From positions 372,001 to 436,000 of the forward strand of contig RCSZ01000007.1 in the NCBI GenBank assembly GCA_014898425.1: a stretch of 64,000 bases of DNA. The letters are read 5' to 3'. Of the stretch, positions 47,055 to 58,570 are shown in pieces; position 1 is the first letter of the stretch, and each line of letters opens with the position of its first letter. The DNA is from Botryotinia globosa. Lineage: Eukaryota > Ascomycota > Leotiomycetes > Helotiales > Sclerotiniaceae. The notes beneath the pieces are model-generated. The model worked only from the letters and a program-made list of their open reading frames with translations. It was not told where the DNA came from and searched no databases. The translations under genes and the position numbers were made by a program.

Positions 47055-49706
47055 CTACAATTCTTCGTTATGCATCATCTCTTCTTCAGAGACGTCTAAC
47101 TTCTCATCTTCATTCAAGAAGTCTAATGCAGCAACGGCCTTTCCATCACATGCTCTTTCTAATGCTAAGAATGCGAAATGTCCTCCGACGACTGGTCTAG
47201 CTTTAAACTCAATACCTGGGAACCCACCAGTTCCCTCAGTGTCATACAAATCTGTAAGTGGTTTATCTGTGGTAATGTTAGGTTTAGATATGATTTGCTT
47301 TGCTTGCCAATACAGAATTACATACCTGTTGTGGTCTCATTGACCCATAATGCAATTGAGTCCACAATTTCTTCGCGAACCTTCTTACTAGCAACTGAAA
47401 CTGCAAAGAATTCCCAATCACTTTTGGTATAAAGATGGCGACTATCAAGAGGCAAACCGTACTTCTGTCGAACTGAGTGGTACCAATCACTCTGTAGTTT
47501 GTAGACCTTGTCACTTACGAATCCGGTCTTTGAAGTTTGTTGATCAAGAAGAGTGATAGGTTTTTGACCGTTGCCAATACTTGGAGTAGATGAAGAGCTT
47601 GATGGGATGTGGAAACAAAGTAATGAATCTGCAAACAGATTGTACAGAATGGTCCATGATCCATACCAAGAATATGCCAATTTAGCATGAGTTCCATCCC
47701 TTGAAAAGGCGAATTCATCCTCCCATCGTTTGATGTAGGTTTCGGAAATATTGCGGTAGAAGACAGCGTCCTCGGTTTCACCAACCACTTCAGCAATCTC
47801 GCTCATAGCCTTGATTCCTATGATACCTTTCAGTGCCAGATTTGTTTGGTTGGCTAACCAGCCCGCAAAGTCATCAGTTGACAATTGATTACTAGGGATG
47901 AGAGTTTCCCTGACCAAATAACCAGTCCATTGTTTCCATAATTTGTATGATTTCTTGACCCATTTTCTTGCTTGTTTTTCACCCTTGGCCTCAATGGGAC
48001 CCCCAACACTATCATCCATACCATCTGCATCGACAAAAAGTGGGAACGCACTTTCAATGAATTGAGCAGTTTTGTGATCACCTTGATTGGACCAGATGCT
48101 TGCTGGCTTGGTGTCATATTTAAGTGAGTTGACCAATGCCAAACCCATAATGAGCATATTACCACATTCTTCAACGGGCATGTATTCATCTCTACCGTCT
48201 GGATGTCCTGTTGCGTTAGGGAATGATGAACCAAGATCATGCATGGCGTAATCATTTGGATATTGACCACTAAGCATGTGTTCGATCAAAGGCTCCAGCA
48301 TGTATGCCAACCATCTGGGATTTGTATACAAGAAGAATGGGAAAGCGGGGTAAATAACATCAATGGTGTTCATGTTTCCATCAGAAGAGATTTCCTTGAA
48401 GAAAATAACTGGATCATCAGGAGTACCAGCAAAAGAAGCAGCACCCAATACTTGACGAGCACTGAGCGCGAGGATGTCCTTGTAATCTTCAGAACCAGAT
48501 TGTAGAGCATCAATCGCAAGTTGATCCGAATAGTTGCTTGCGAGATTAAAGGCTGTTTGAAAGTCTTTATAATGGTATTCAAGCAAGTCATCGGCTTCCG
48601 GATAATACGAAGCCCACAATGGACGCATGGCTGTCAAGCCCCGAGCGGAAGCAAATTGAATGACAGGATTTTGAATATGTGCAATGGTAAAGAGAGCACT
48701 GGCGTAAGTTTTCCCACTTTCAGCAGAAGTAGAAGTAGAAGTAGAATTGAGCTTGAATGAATAGGCAAATGCGAAGACTGGTTCCTCATCCATAATTCCT
48801 CGAAAGTTGGTGTCGACAGTATTTTGTAATTTCCCGCTTCGTGAAAAGTTGGTTCGTAATATACCAGAAGTACCAGCTTGATGGTTGGCTTCAGCTGGGC
48901 CTATGAAGTGTAATTGTCCCCATTCTGAACGGTCACCCCATTCAGTGAACAATTGCTCAACTACTCTCTTGGCCTTCCAGATCTTTAGTGGTGGATCGCT
49001 GCTATCCTTCTCCGGTTCACTCTGACTGAATGACCAATCAATGGCATTGGCCCTATTACCACTAACCCATAATCCATTTATATCCAAGTATACGTCGAGA
49101 TCGAAATCTCCGGTGACATGCACAGTTAAGTATGCCGCAGGTATTGATTGTCGGAAAGTAGAGGTTGGTGTAATTGGAGATAGAAATGATAAAACGACTT
49201 CGAGTGGCTCTTGGGATTTCGATGGCGACGGAATATTATAAGTGAGGTTTGTAGTCGACGCATCAAAAGTAGCACCTAGAAACGTCGGATATGATACATT
49301 GAAACTATAAATGGATTAGTCGCTGTTTGCCTTTCACCATGGAATGTCAATAGCTTCAAAACTTACCGATCGCCGGATTTGCTCAATGAATCGTGAGGTC
49401 TACCCAATAATGGATAGACAGTATCAGCGCCTGGTACTGAGGCAAGTACAGAGAATCCAATCTATATCAAATAAGAATCTTAGTAACCAGACTTTAATGG
49501 CGGAGAGATCTTCTTCAATTCCATACCTCTTGACCTGTCCAAAACATAGGCCAATGTTCCCATGGATTCTCTCTTGCATGTCCTAACCAAGCACTCAAAT
49601 ATGGATTTCGAACAATCAATGGTATCACTGGCGGGGTCAATGTAGAAGCTTGTGCGACCGTCGCTGCTATTGCAGATGCAGCCTGAAGGTAATCTGTCCA
49701 ACGCAT
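47055..49706 (-). CDS. gtaA: secreted glutaminase (GtaA family)
   Basis: GtaA-type enzymes hydrolyse glutamine to glutamate and ammonia outside the cell, supplying nitrogen. Exons 49527-49706, 49367-49461, 47326-49304 and 47055-47251 give 816 residues; the introns of 65, 62 and 74 bp keep frame. MRWTDYLQAASAIAATVAQA is a signal peptide. Family blocks follow: PPVIPLIVRNPYLSAWLG, HWPMFWTGQE, GFSVLASVPGADTVYPLLGRP, DINGLWVSGNRANAIDWSF, and the C-terminal alpha/alpha-barrel with DVIYPAFPFFLYTNPRWL, HDLGSSFPNATGHPDGRDEYMPVEECGNML, WLANQTNLALKGIIGIKAM, YSWYGSWTILYN and RSDWEFF-type text. Many Asn-X-Ser/Thr sites fit secretion. The last ~20 residues are acidic. The symbol is by family resemblance. 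Confidence 0.92.
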
Positions 49707-50061
49707 GGTTGATATGCTATGTTGCGTGCATATATGTATGTACTCGTATTCATCAAAGTACCATCAAAAGAGACAATTCCAAAGAGTCAAGAAGGAATGA
49801 AGAATCCAAACAATATATAAACATTCACAAACTATTCCGATTTCATATGATGAAGAATGGTGAATAGTTTGATGATGGAAAACGATGAGAAAGTATTGCT
49901 TACTGAGCTTTGTTCTTGTTCTTATGGAAAGACAATCATGAGACCAATGGAAACTGATTACTCTTGAACATAAGGGAGGTAGGAAGGAGCCTTGGTACTC
50001 GATTCAAGCCTTGGTACGAAACAACCGGGGCTCCATCTTTTTAGTTTTAACCTTTTCCCCT

Positions 50062-50095
50062 GTTCTACGTTCTGCGTTCTACGTTCTACGTTCTA
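50062..50095. repeat. 9-bp GTTCTACGT repeat
   Basis: Four adjacent copies, one mutated to GTTCTGCGT. Confidence 0.85.
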
Positions 50096-50257
50096 GTAAG
50101 GTTAAGTTGTCATGGTTGTCGTGAGACGGGGAAATGCGGGGGCTAGCGTTGTTTGCATAACTACACGTGATCATATGAAATTATCCATAAATTTATGCTC
50201 ATCCAGAGATCCAGAGATCCACGGAGTGACGGAGTGGGCTCTCATCTCAACCTTCAA

Positions 50258-50316
50258 CCATCACCCATCACCCACCATCTCACCCATCACCCATCATCTC
50301 ACCCATCACCCATCAA
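50258..50316. repeat. ~19-bp CACCCATCACCCATCATCT repeat
   Basis: About three copies of a pyrimidine-rich unit with an internal CCCATCA submotif. Confidence 0.8.
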
Positions 50317-50841
50317 CACCGCCAACATGTCTTATAATCGGTTCAGACGACAACCTTCAAATCCAAGAGTATGAGTTGATAGTCAGGAACTAGTCGGCCG
50401 CTTGGCAGAGCCGAGCATTCAATACGTTGCTGCATCTTGTCTAACACATGAATCAAAGACTACCTGCCTACCTAGGTGGCTATGTACAAATATAATATCC
50501 AACGTGGAGTATGGGAAGATCATCTGACTCAATTCTTTCCTTAGCTACCTACCTACTCATACTCGGCGTGGTACTCATCGAATCCAATGCCAATGGAATC
50601 TCGTGATAATTCTCTCTGACTCATTTCAGCTCGCAGTTTGAGCAGCCATGGATAGCTTAGTGCCCACTATTACTTACCCAAGGTTGCATCGCCCTCCAGC
50701 TATGACGGCAACCCCACATCTGGTGTTTCTACTTTTTCGGTTTTTAAATGTCACTTCCTCGTTCCCACCATCCCTTTTATCAATATCCAGCCTGTTTGCA
50801 AACACCACCACCGATAAAACTATAAGCTCAACACCACCATC

Positions 50842-51774
50842 ATGTCGATGAAAGGCAAGGTAATCGCCATCACGGGAGGTGCATCGGGAATTGGTCTTGC
50901 TACAGCCAAGCTCCTCAGTTCACGTGGCGCCATCATATGCATCGGTGATATATCCAATGCATCTCTTGAAACTGCCCTGAAGGGTAGCTTCCCCTCACAA
51001 GTTAAGGGCTCGATAGTCGATGTTTCAAATCGTAAATCAGTTGAAGGCTGGATTGATGAGATTGTGAATGAATTTGGGAAACTTGATGGTGCTGCCAATT
51101 GTGCGGGGGTTATTGGTAAACACCATGGTGTAAGGAAGATCCAAGACCTAGAAGATGAGGAATGGGACAAAATCATTGCGGTCAATTTAACCGGTATGAT
51201 GTACTCTCTAAGGGCCGAGCTCTCAAAAATTGAAAATGGTGGAAGTATTGTCAATGTATCCTCCATTGCCGGAACACACGGTTAGTCATTCTCATCACAT
51301 CAAGATGTTTGATTTTGTGCTCATACGAAGTGCTTCAATACAGGATTTGCGAAAATAGGACCCTATGTCGCTAGTAAACATGGAGTTATTGGGCTTACTC
51401 GTACTGCCGCAATGGAAGTCGGTGATAGGAATGTACGAGTAAATGCTTTAGCTCCTGGTCCAATTGACACACCAATGATGGGGCACGCTCGAAAGACTCA
51501 TGTACAGGAGGGGGAGTATGATTCTATTGTCTTGAAAAGACTCGGCACTGCAGAGGAAATGGCTTCAATCATTGCCTTCTTGTTGAGTGAAGACAGTTCC
51601 TATGTTACTGGGGCAGTTTATCATGGAGCTGGTGGAATGAGCGCTTGGGTTATAACAAGTGTCGCATGCCGCCTAGGGTTGGAATACTGTCACGGGCTAG
51701 GGTTTTCCAAGTCCCTAGGGGCAAGAGGTCATAAATATTACTCAGAAATGCCATGGGCACGAAAATATCCTTAA
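50842..51774 (+). CDS. short-chain dehydrogenase/reductase with extended C-terminus
   Basis: An NAD(P)-dependent oxidoreductase. Exons 50842-51280 and 51344-51774 give 289 residues; the intron is 51281-51343 (donor GTTAGT, acceptor ATACAG). The cofactor site is TGGASGIG at about residues 10-17. IGDIS at the end of the second strand carries an Asp, favouring NAD over NADP. The structural motif is NCAG, and the catalytic set is SSIAG (Ser) with YVASK (Tyr, Lys). ALAPGPIDTPM and the end YVTGAVYHGAGGMSAW are typical. Most relatives stop right after GGMSA plus one residue; here about 40 further residues run to 51774. The substrate cannot be told from sequence. It is divergent from the glutaminase gene. 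Confidence 0.9.
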
Positions 51775-53690
51775 TGTATCTCTTCGGACAGTGCTCGATA
51801 TCTTGTGAAATTTCTCTCGAGATTATACCACCCTATAAACCCGCGAACTTGTGGAGCCATGCGACAACGCATGCTTTATGTTAATTCTCATGACTTCTAC
51901 ATCACCGAGGACTGCAATCAGAAGTGCAAACCCTTCGCTTAGAATCATACCCCCTACAATGTTTTCAAAAAAAGTCTACAATCTCCAGTCGTTAAGGCAC
52001 AGCGGCAGCGGTATATAGTAGGCTAATCTTCCATTCTTGTTGCCATCTTCCGGCACCTGCTTGGCACCATATCTTATTGTTAGCGAGAATATTTCCGTGT
52101 CGTCGATTACTTTTTGCGCTGTCTTTGTTTGAGGGCCGTTTTCCCATGTTGGATCGTATCTTCTGTTTTATACCAGCTGTGCTAATTATCTAATGGCTAT
52201 CTATGAATCATCAGGCATTTGTGTGTTACACCATTGATTTTTGAAATGAAGCGAGCCTATTCCAATTCCCGTTGAAGATGGTAAGATTTGCTGGTTAAAT
52301 TGTGAGAGCTGCATGGGCTGTATTTGTATGACAGAAGAAAGATTTGGGGTGTCGAGGAGTTGCTTTGAGATGGTAGGCGCTTTGTCGTGTCTTCTTTCTG
52401 GAGTACGTATTCTATGAGGCTTGTCCTCACAGGTCGGTAAGAGTGAATATTTTGATGAAACTTGGAGAGGTGTTAAATCCACAAAATTTAGACGGGAACA
52501 TATATAAACAACATACTCTGCAGTCTCTACCTGGTCTATAACAATTTCAGAATAAAGAGATAAGGAAAAACGTATAAGGTGCAGATTTTCAAATGTCAGC
52601 ATATCATTCGAGTTTGTCATTAAAGATTTTTTAATCTTATCAGAATGATATGGTCATGATATTCTGTAGTTTGAATTCTAATGATCATTTTCACTGTCGA
52701 AACTTGTGTCTTTCTGCTGTCGTTTTGTTTTCTTCTTGGGAATCATATTTTTCTATAATTGGGATATGGAATAGTTATGACCAAAAATACGGCTAAGTGG
52801 TTTCAGGAACTGTGCAGATAACAACTCTACTAGTTTTAACAAGACAGACATGTGGTATATCCATTTCATGATTACCGTAGCTTTGAAGATCACATTAAGG
52901 ATAGAACATGTTTATATAGACTCGCACATAGTTTTGCGTATATAACTTCAGCTTGAGATTAGAGGGGTTAGATATGAAGGGTGTGGGTATAGCGGGGTAC
53001 AAGTCAGGGGCAGAGGAGTGAATCATGTATTGCGATGAGTGTATTGAAGATCGGGGTGGATCTGAGATTGTAACAAGACAGCTCTGAGAGGACGGGTTCA
53101 CTAGGTATCTAAAACCTTTGACTTAAAGATTTAGTAGTGGTCGCAAAACACTCGACCATCATCACGAAGGAACAATGTGCTTCGACATTCGACTACCTTT
53201 CTATCATCTGTATTTTCCCAGAGCGCACTTGAAGTTCCTTCATTCCGGGAATTAGTGGCTAATCTTGAATGATCAAGAAATGCATCAAGCTTCATCTGAT
53301 AGCTCACTTTTTTCGTTACCATTATTATACTTGTTGGTTACAGGGGCAGTTACTATTTTATTTGGTCTTCGAATCATATCCGCCGAATCTTGAATTCCCA
53401 ACTGACTATTTGGGAGCCAGTAGATCTTGAACTCAGAGATGCCGCGATTTGCCTTACAAAATTGAATAATATGATCATGCTCATTTCTGAGGAAGAAGAA
53501 ACATTCAAACGGAGCATTTATATACCTCGATACCTTGATGATCGTGCCTAACTATATTTCATGAGGTGGATGATATGAGTTACAATATGTAAAGAGTCTG
53601 TATCATAGTCTTTTAGATCTTAAGTATTCAAATCCTCTGCAAGCTATCCTAGAATACTTGGGCATAAGAAAGCAATTCGGTTGTGGCGGC
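51775..53690. other. intergenic, no supported gene
   Basis: I see only short frames of poor coding character. Confidence 0.45.
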
Positions 53691-53693
53691 TAT

Positions 53694-54400
53694 CCCTGTG
53701 GTGGCAGAATCCGTGGGTAACGAAACGATCATTTCGTTACCCACAATAAAATTATAGGCTTTCAATCATATATTGAAAGAATCGTTTTTTTAAACACAAT
53801 AAATGAATACATTTAATTTAAAAAACTGTATTATACAAAGCTAATTCTATTCTAATCAATAGAATTTTAATGAAATTTCTTAGATTTTGAAAGCTGAAAG
53901 CTTATTTGTTGAATTCGATTAATAATCAATGAAATATGTATATATATATATATTAGAATTATTCGATTCTCCTGCTTATATAGTACATTCTGTATTATAT
54001 GGTATAGTAGTAGAGCTTTTGATTGAAGAATAAGTTGAAAGTGAATAGCAAAGCAAGGAGATCTCCCCTTTAAACTTTCGGTTAACGCCTTTCACCACCT
54101 TTTAGCTTACCCACTCGCTCCCCTCCTCCTTCTAGCTTTTGCACTCACTCCTCTCTGTCCACCTTCTCTACAATTTTAAAATACTGAGGTTTTAGAGCCC
54201 ATATTTTCTTTTTATTCATTGAAATTCAATAATAAAAGGGCTGCAAAAAGTACTGATTCTATCTGTTACAAACAAAGTGAGTGTTTCATTAGTGACAAAT
54301 ATATTATTAATGTTATAATATATATGTATACATATAAATTTGTACGGGAATTTATATTGAGTTTCTCCTTATCTCGAATATTCACTTTGCCACCACAGGG
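53694..54400. mobile_element. 707-bp terminal-inverted-repeat element (MITE-like)
   Basis: Perfect 13-bp terminal inverted repeats (CCCTGTGGTGGCA) lie at 53694-53706 and 54388-54400, with TAT directly outside both ends (53691-53693 and 54401-54403), a likely 3-bp target duplication. Just inside the left end is a perfect 13-bp-arm hairpin (53713-53744). The interior is AT-rich in its first half and has a pyrimidine-rich block near 54060-54175. No transposase frame is visible, so it would need an enzyme supplied elsewhere. The superfamily is uncertain: a 3-bp duplication suits the PIF/Harbinger group, but TAT is not its usual site. Confidence 0.75.
53713..53744. repeat. perfect hairpin, 13-bp arms and 6-base loop
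   Basis: GTGGGTAACGAAA (53713-53725), loop CGATCA, TTTCGTTACCCAC (53732-53744). It lies 6 bp inside the left terminal repeat of the 707-bp element. Confidence 0.93.
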
Positions 54401-54403
54401 TAT

Positions 54404-55433
54404 GGGCGCATCTTATCACGAACCGCAATTCTATCTACGCCCGGCGCAAGATACTGGCTTTCAGAGACTCTAGCGCTGGGTCGCTTGTGCGTTCGGTTTA
54501 TTACTGATGTCCAGTTAATTATTGTCGTTGTCGAATGTTGTTACTATAGTTGTGCCGTTTGGAGGTTTTACCTTGTATTGTGTCAAGCCCGCAGTTTTCA
54601 CTGAATCGAAACTGGTGAACTTTTGAAGGCAGATGGACACGATCTCCCAGACTTGTTATCTATTTCCTAGTTTTGCCGGGGCATTGGGGAGACCTATCAG
54701 GAAGTAGTCTAAGACTTGCTTAATTAAGTAGGCTAGAATGGTCAATTGGGTATGCGAGTAGTCATAGGGTACGCAGTGATGACTGGTGGGATCTCATTGG
54801 TCCTGTGGAACTGCATAAAGATTCAAGTTACACAACGAGCGAATCCAGAATCAGAGAAGAAGCAAGTCCACTATTTGTTAAGGGAGAGCTTACTGGCAAC
54901 CTTTCTAAATCAAGAATAAAGTAAACGACGAACTTGCCGAGAAACATGTGCTGACGATTTTCGCTTAGTTTCTGTCACTGATACGCATTGTGATCTCAGC
55001 TAGCCAAGAAAGAATTTGTACGACTTTGTTGGCGAGGGAGATGGAAGAAACGCAATTGAGTGCAAGTGTTGTCACTGACTATTTTTGCTGTCTTTGTTTC
55101 GTTTGATACTACTGAGACGGTCTTTTGAACTTAATGTACTTTTTGCTTCTGAACTCTGAATGCTATCTATTGCGAGTTCCACATGACCTATTTTGTGTGG
55201 CTCTGGAAGAAGATAATGGCGGAATCACCTTGAAATCTTCGAACAGTTTATTCAATTTTGTAAAACTTGGGAGACGAGGTGTCAATCAACAGCAAGATAT
55301 ACACGAGGAATGTGTCCTCCAATGTGAATCTAACATTTTGCTGTATTGAAATCTGACCTGTGTCGAACCTCAGCTAGGCACCTGGGGATACCTTAAATTT
55401 TAGACCATACCCGAAACAAAAGTACCAACGACC
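54404..55433. other. intergenic, no supported gene
   Basis: Downstream of the GMC oxidoreductase gene. I see only short frames. Confidence 0.45.
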
Positions 55434-57748
55434 CTACGCATCCTCCAAGATCTTCGCGGCACCCTTTTCCGCAACTCCATACACAGTCCCCTGCAAATGC
55501 GCCCCAACTATCATCGGAATCACACTAGCATCCACTACTCTCAACCCCTTCACCCCATAAACTCTCAATGCCTCATCCACCACACCACCCAACTCTCGCG
55601 GCAACATCGATGCAGTACCTGAATGATGATGTTCACTCGCTGCCGATTCCCTCACATATTCCTCAATCTCCGCTTGAGTGGTTACATTCGAACCTGGATA
55701 TGATTCTGTGAGATTGATTGCTTGGAGAGAAGAAGTAGTACGCATGAGACGCGTGTAATTGAATGCGACGGCCAATTGAAGCAAATCTATTGGGTTTGAA
55801 AGATAATTTGGATCTAGGAGAGGGAAATCGAAAGCAGAGGTTGAGGAAATAGAGACGCGGCCACGAGAGAAAGGGAGTTGAATGGCGGGGATGATGATTC
55901 CATCACTAACGATCATCTCCATGTGAGATGTATTTTTGGAGAGCAGATTGGTTGCGAGAATTTGGTGTTGGAGTTTATAGCCAGCAAGAACTGACGAGGG
56001 GGTAGATGGGAGGAGATACTGGGATACATTTGTGGATTGGGAAAGAGATTCGAAGGTAGAGAGGGTGGAGGGGGAAGAACCGTTTAGGATTGTGGCGAGA
56101 GGAAGGAAAGCAAAAACGTTTGCCGAGGCAGTTGTGAAGGGCCCTATTGGTTAAGATAATGTGTTAGTATGGCTTAATGCTTCGAATGATTATGGAAAAA
56201 GTAGCCCACCTTCCCTTTTTTCATGATACAATTCAAGCTGCTCTTCAAGCCAAGTAGCATTCGTGCTGAGATTCCCGGTTTGAATCGCGATATTCGGAGC
56301 TTTAAATTGATTCAGATCAGTAGTCATTCAAAATCAAGTTATTCAAAATCAAGTTATTCAAATTGACACAGGACAAAACAACGTACCATTGTTAACAGTA
56401 ATAAGCAATAGGTGATCCTGGTAATTCTCGCCAACACCTTCACTCTCGACCACGACCTCAATTCCTAAATCTTCCAAAACACCACGTCGTCCTATCCCAG
56501 AGATCTGTAATAACTGTGGAGTTCGCTGTGCTCCGGCACTGAGAATCACCTCTTTCGTAGCGTTCACCGTGAATTTCTCTTCATTTATACCAGCTGCATA
56601 TTCTACTCCCGTGGCTCTTGGTTCTTTTGATGTCTCAGACGAATAATTGGAAGGAGTAGAGAAGATAATTTGAGTGACAGTATTAGAAGTCAATACATGT
56701 AGATTAGAACAAACGGTCAAATTAGAGCCTGGGGGTAAAAAGGATTGAGATGTACTGCGTTCTTTGGTATCGGCGGTAAGAGATAGAATGATGAAGAAGA
56801 CGCCGGTATTGAGACCTGCGAGGGAGTCTTTTATATATGAGACGCCGAGTTCGAAGAAGGCGTTTAAGAAGTTTTCTGGGCCTTTTAGATTGGATTCTTT
56901 GATTCCATGGAAAATTGGTGAGATGAACATTATAAGGAGAAACTTACTAGTGCTAGGCCAAACGAAATTCGGATATCCATTCTGGACAAATCCATTTTCA
57001 CCATGGACGTTTGCTTCGTATTCAATGCCCCAGTCCTGCACTTCCTCTTCATCGGCAGGAGTAAAATGTTCACTTTTCTTGAAATAAGGAAGGAGAGCTT
57101 CCCAATTCCATCCAGCATTTCCAAGTTCTTCCCAATGATCATATTCAGCTGCATTACCACGCATGAATGCCATTCCATTTATGGCAGAAGAACCGCCAAT
57201 TACTTTCCCAGCCGGAAGATCAATCGATCGATTTCCGAGGTTCGATTGTGGAACTGAGGTTGTATTCCAATCGTAGATTGTGCCATGAGGACCATTACCA
57301 AGTACGGGGAGAGTGGAGGTGGTTATTAGAGGGACTGTTATGAAATCTTCATTTTTGTGACTGAGACAATGTGAGTATGGGCAAACCTCAAGAGAATTTG
57401 AGGTCGTACAAGTTTCCTGCCTCGATCACGAGAACGGTTGTATCTGGATCAATGTTAACAAGAGTGAAATGACGAGTTTTTCTTTGAGGTACTGGACTTA
57501 CTAGCGTTCTTGGACAAACGATTTGCAACGACAAGTCCACTTGTTCCTCCTCCTACTATCACATAATCGTAAATTGGTAAGAGATCTGCTGATCTTTCGA
57601 GAACCTTCCCGGAGAAGACTGGGTCACATGCCACATCATGAAGGATGGATAAAAAGAACACGAACGAGAATGACAAATGCACTTTAATTGATGTGAAAAC
57701 GACAGTGTTCAGAAAGGAAGTTATTGATGGGTACCTCGCGCTGCTCAT
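55434..57748 (-). CDS. secreted FAD-dependent GMC oxidoreductase
   Basis: Glucose-methanol-choline family enzymes oxidise alcohols or sugars with FAD, often making peroxide outside the cell. Six exons (57502-57748, 57410-57443, 56948-57360, 56387-56896, 56210-56299, 55434-56143) give 667 residues with whole-codon joins. A hydrophobic segment (about residues 25-43) serves as signal or anchor. The FAD loop [19 protein letters not shown] follows, then [11 protein letters not shown], the GMC signature [41 protein letters not shown], and the C-terminal site [11 protein letters not shown] with catalytic His and VVDASVIP...[16 protein letters not shown]. The second active-site residue falls in GAHLQ. 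The 34-bp second exon is small but required to complete EAGNFHKNEDF. Substrate unknown; aryl-alcohol and glucose oxidases are the nearest known types. Confidence 0.9.
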
Positions 57749-58135
57749 ATACAATTTGAAATTTTTGTGTTGATACTATATTAAGTGTATATCCGAATAA
57801 AGATTCGCATCGTAAAAACACTAGAATGATATTACTTGGTCACTGGTTTAGTTATGGTGGTTCATCCCCGATTCGTCAATGACTGCAGCGATCTAGATCC
57901 TTAGTGTCGATTAGGAGTGAGCTGAAAGATTACCGACAACCCCAGACATAGGCATGGTGGGTGGGACAACATTAACAATCTTCAGTAACTCCGAGGTTCT
58001 ATTCCCATCAAATACTGAGGAAACGATGGTACTCTACGATTTATTTTTTTCGCTTGGGGTTTTCTTAGCTTCGGAATTATCTACAAAACTTGCAACCCTT
58101 ATTGTTGTAAGGTCAATATTTGGATCATGGTTGCG

Positions 58136-58570
58136 TCATACCAGTTGCAAATGTTGTATATGAGTGCGTAGAAGATCACTGGTCTGTGTACTGACTAGAA
58201 CTGTTTGCAGAGCCCAAGTCGCGTTTCTCGAAGAATTTATCATATTTGTCACTGCCATCAGTGAAGAATTCGCAAAGTCCCCCAATGAAGCTAAAACCTC
58301 GACGTGTCTTGAGAGATGCTTGGCTGGTTGTGTTTTGGTTGGTGATCTTTGGAATGGCATCACGTTCCTTCTATCGACGCCAGAGAAATGATCTCCAGAT
58401 ACACACGAAAACTTTCCCGCCTCGCCCTCCTCGCAATTAAGTGAAGCGACAAATTTGCTACTCTCATATACGGAACAATTTAAGCCATCGCATACACATA
58501 TGAGATCATTGCTAGTTGCGACTTTATCACCATTCTTGACACAAGTCAAGGTACCAGCAACCGCTTCCAT
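58136..58570 (-). CDS. hypothetical cysteine-containing frame, weak
   Basis: A 144-codon ATG frame with six cysteines in its first 55 residues (LTCVKN, LICVCDGLNCS, SLNCEE, FSCVSG). Open sequence of coding character extends upstream of the ATG (REAVVQQNLAI) toward an acceptor-like TTCTCACAG, so a 5' exon may carry a signal peptide. The second half looks less protein-like and may include an unspliced intron. No family is recognised. Confidence 0.3.
   Translation of the reverse strand: MEAVAGTLTCVKNGDKVATSNDLICVCDGLNCSVYESSKFVASLNCEEGEAGKFSCVSGDHFSGVDRRNVMPFQRSPTKTQPAKHLSRHVEVLASLGDFANSSLMAVTNMINSSRNATWALQTVLVSTQTSDLLRTHIQHLQLV

Larger units (their letters stand above)
49707..50841. other. divergent promoter region between glutaminase and SDR genes
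   Basis: The region holds two simple repeats (50062-50095 and about 50258-50316) and one TACCTAGGT motif at 50469. No gene is supported. Confidence 0.45.
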
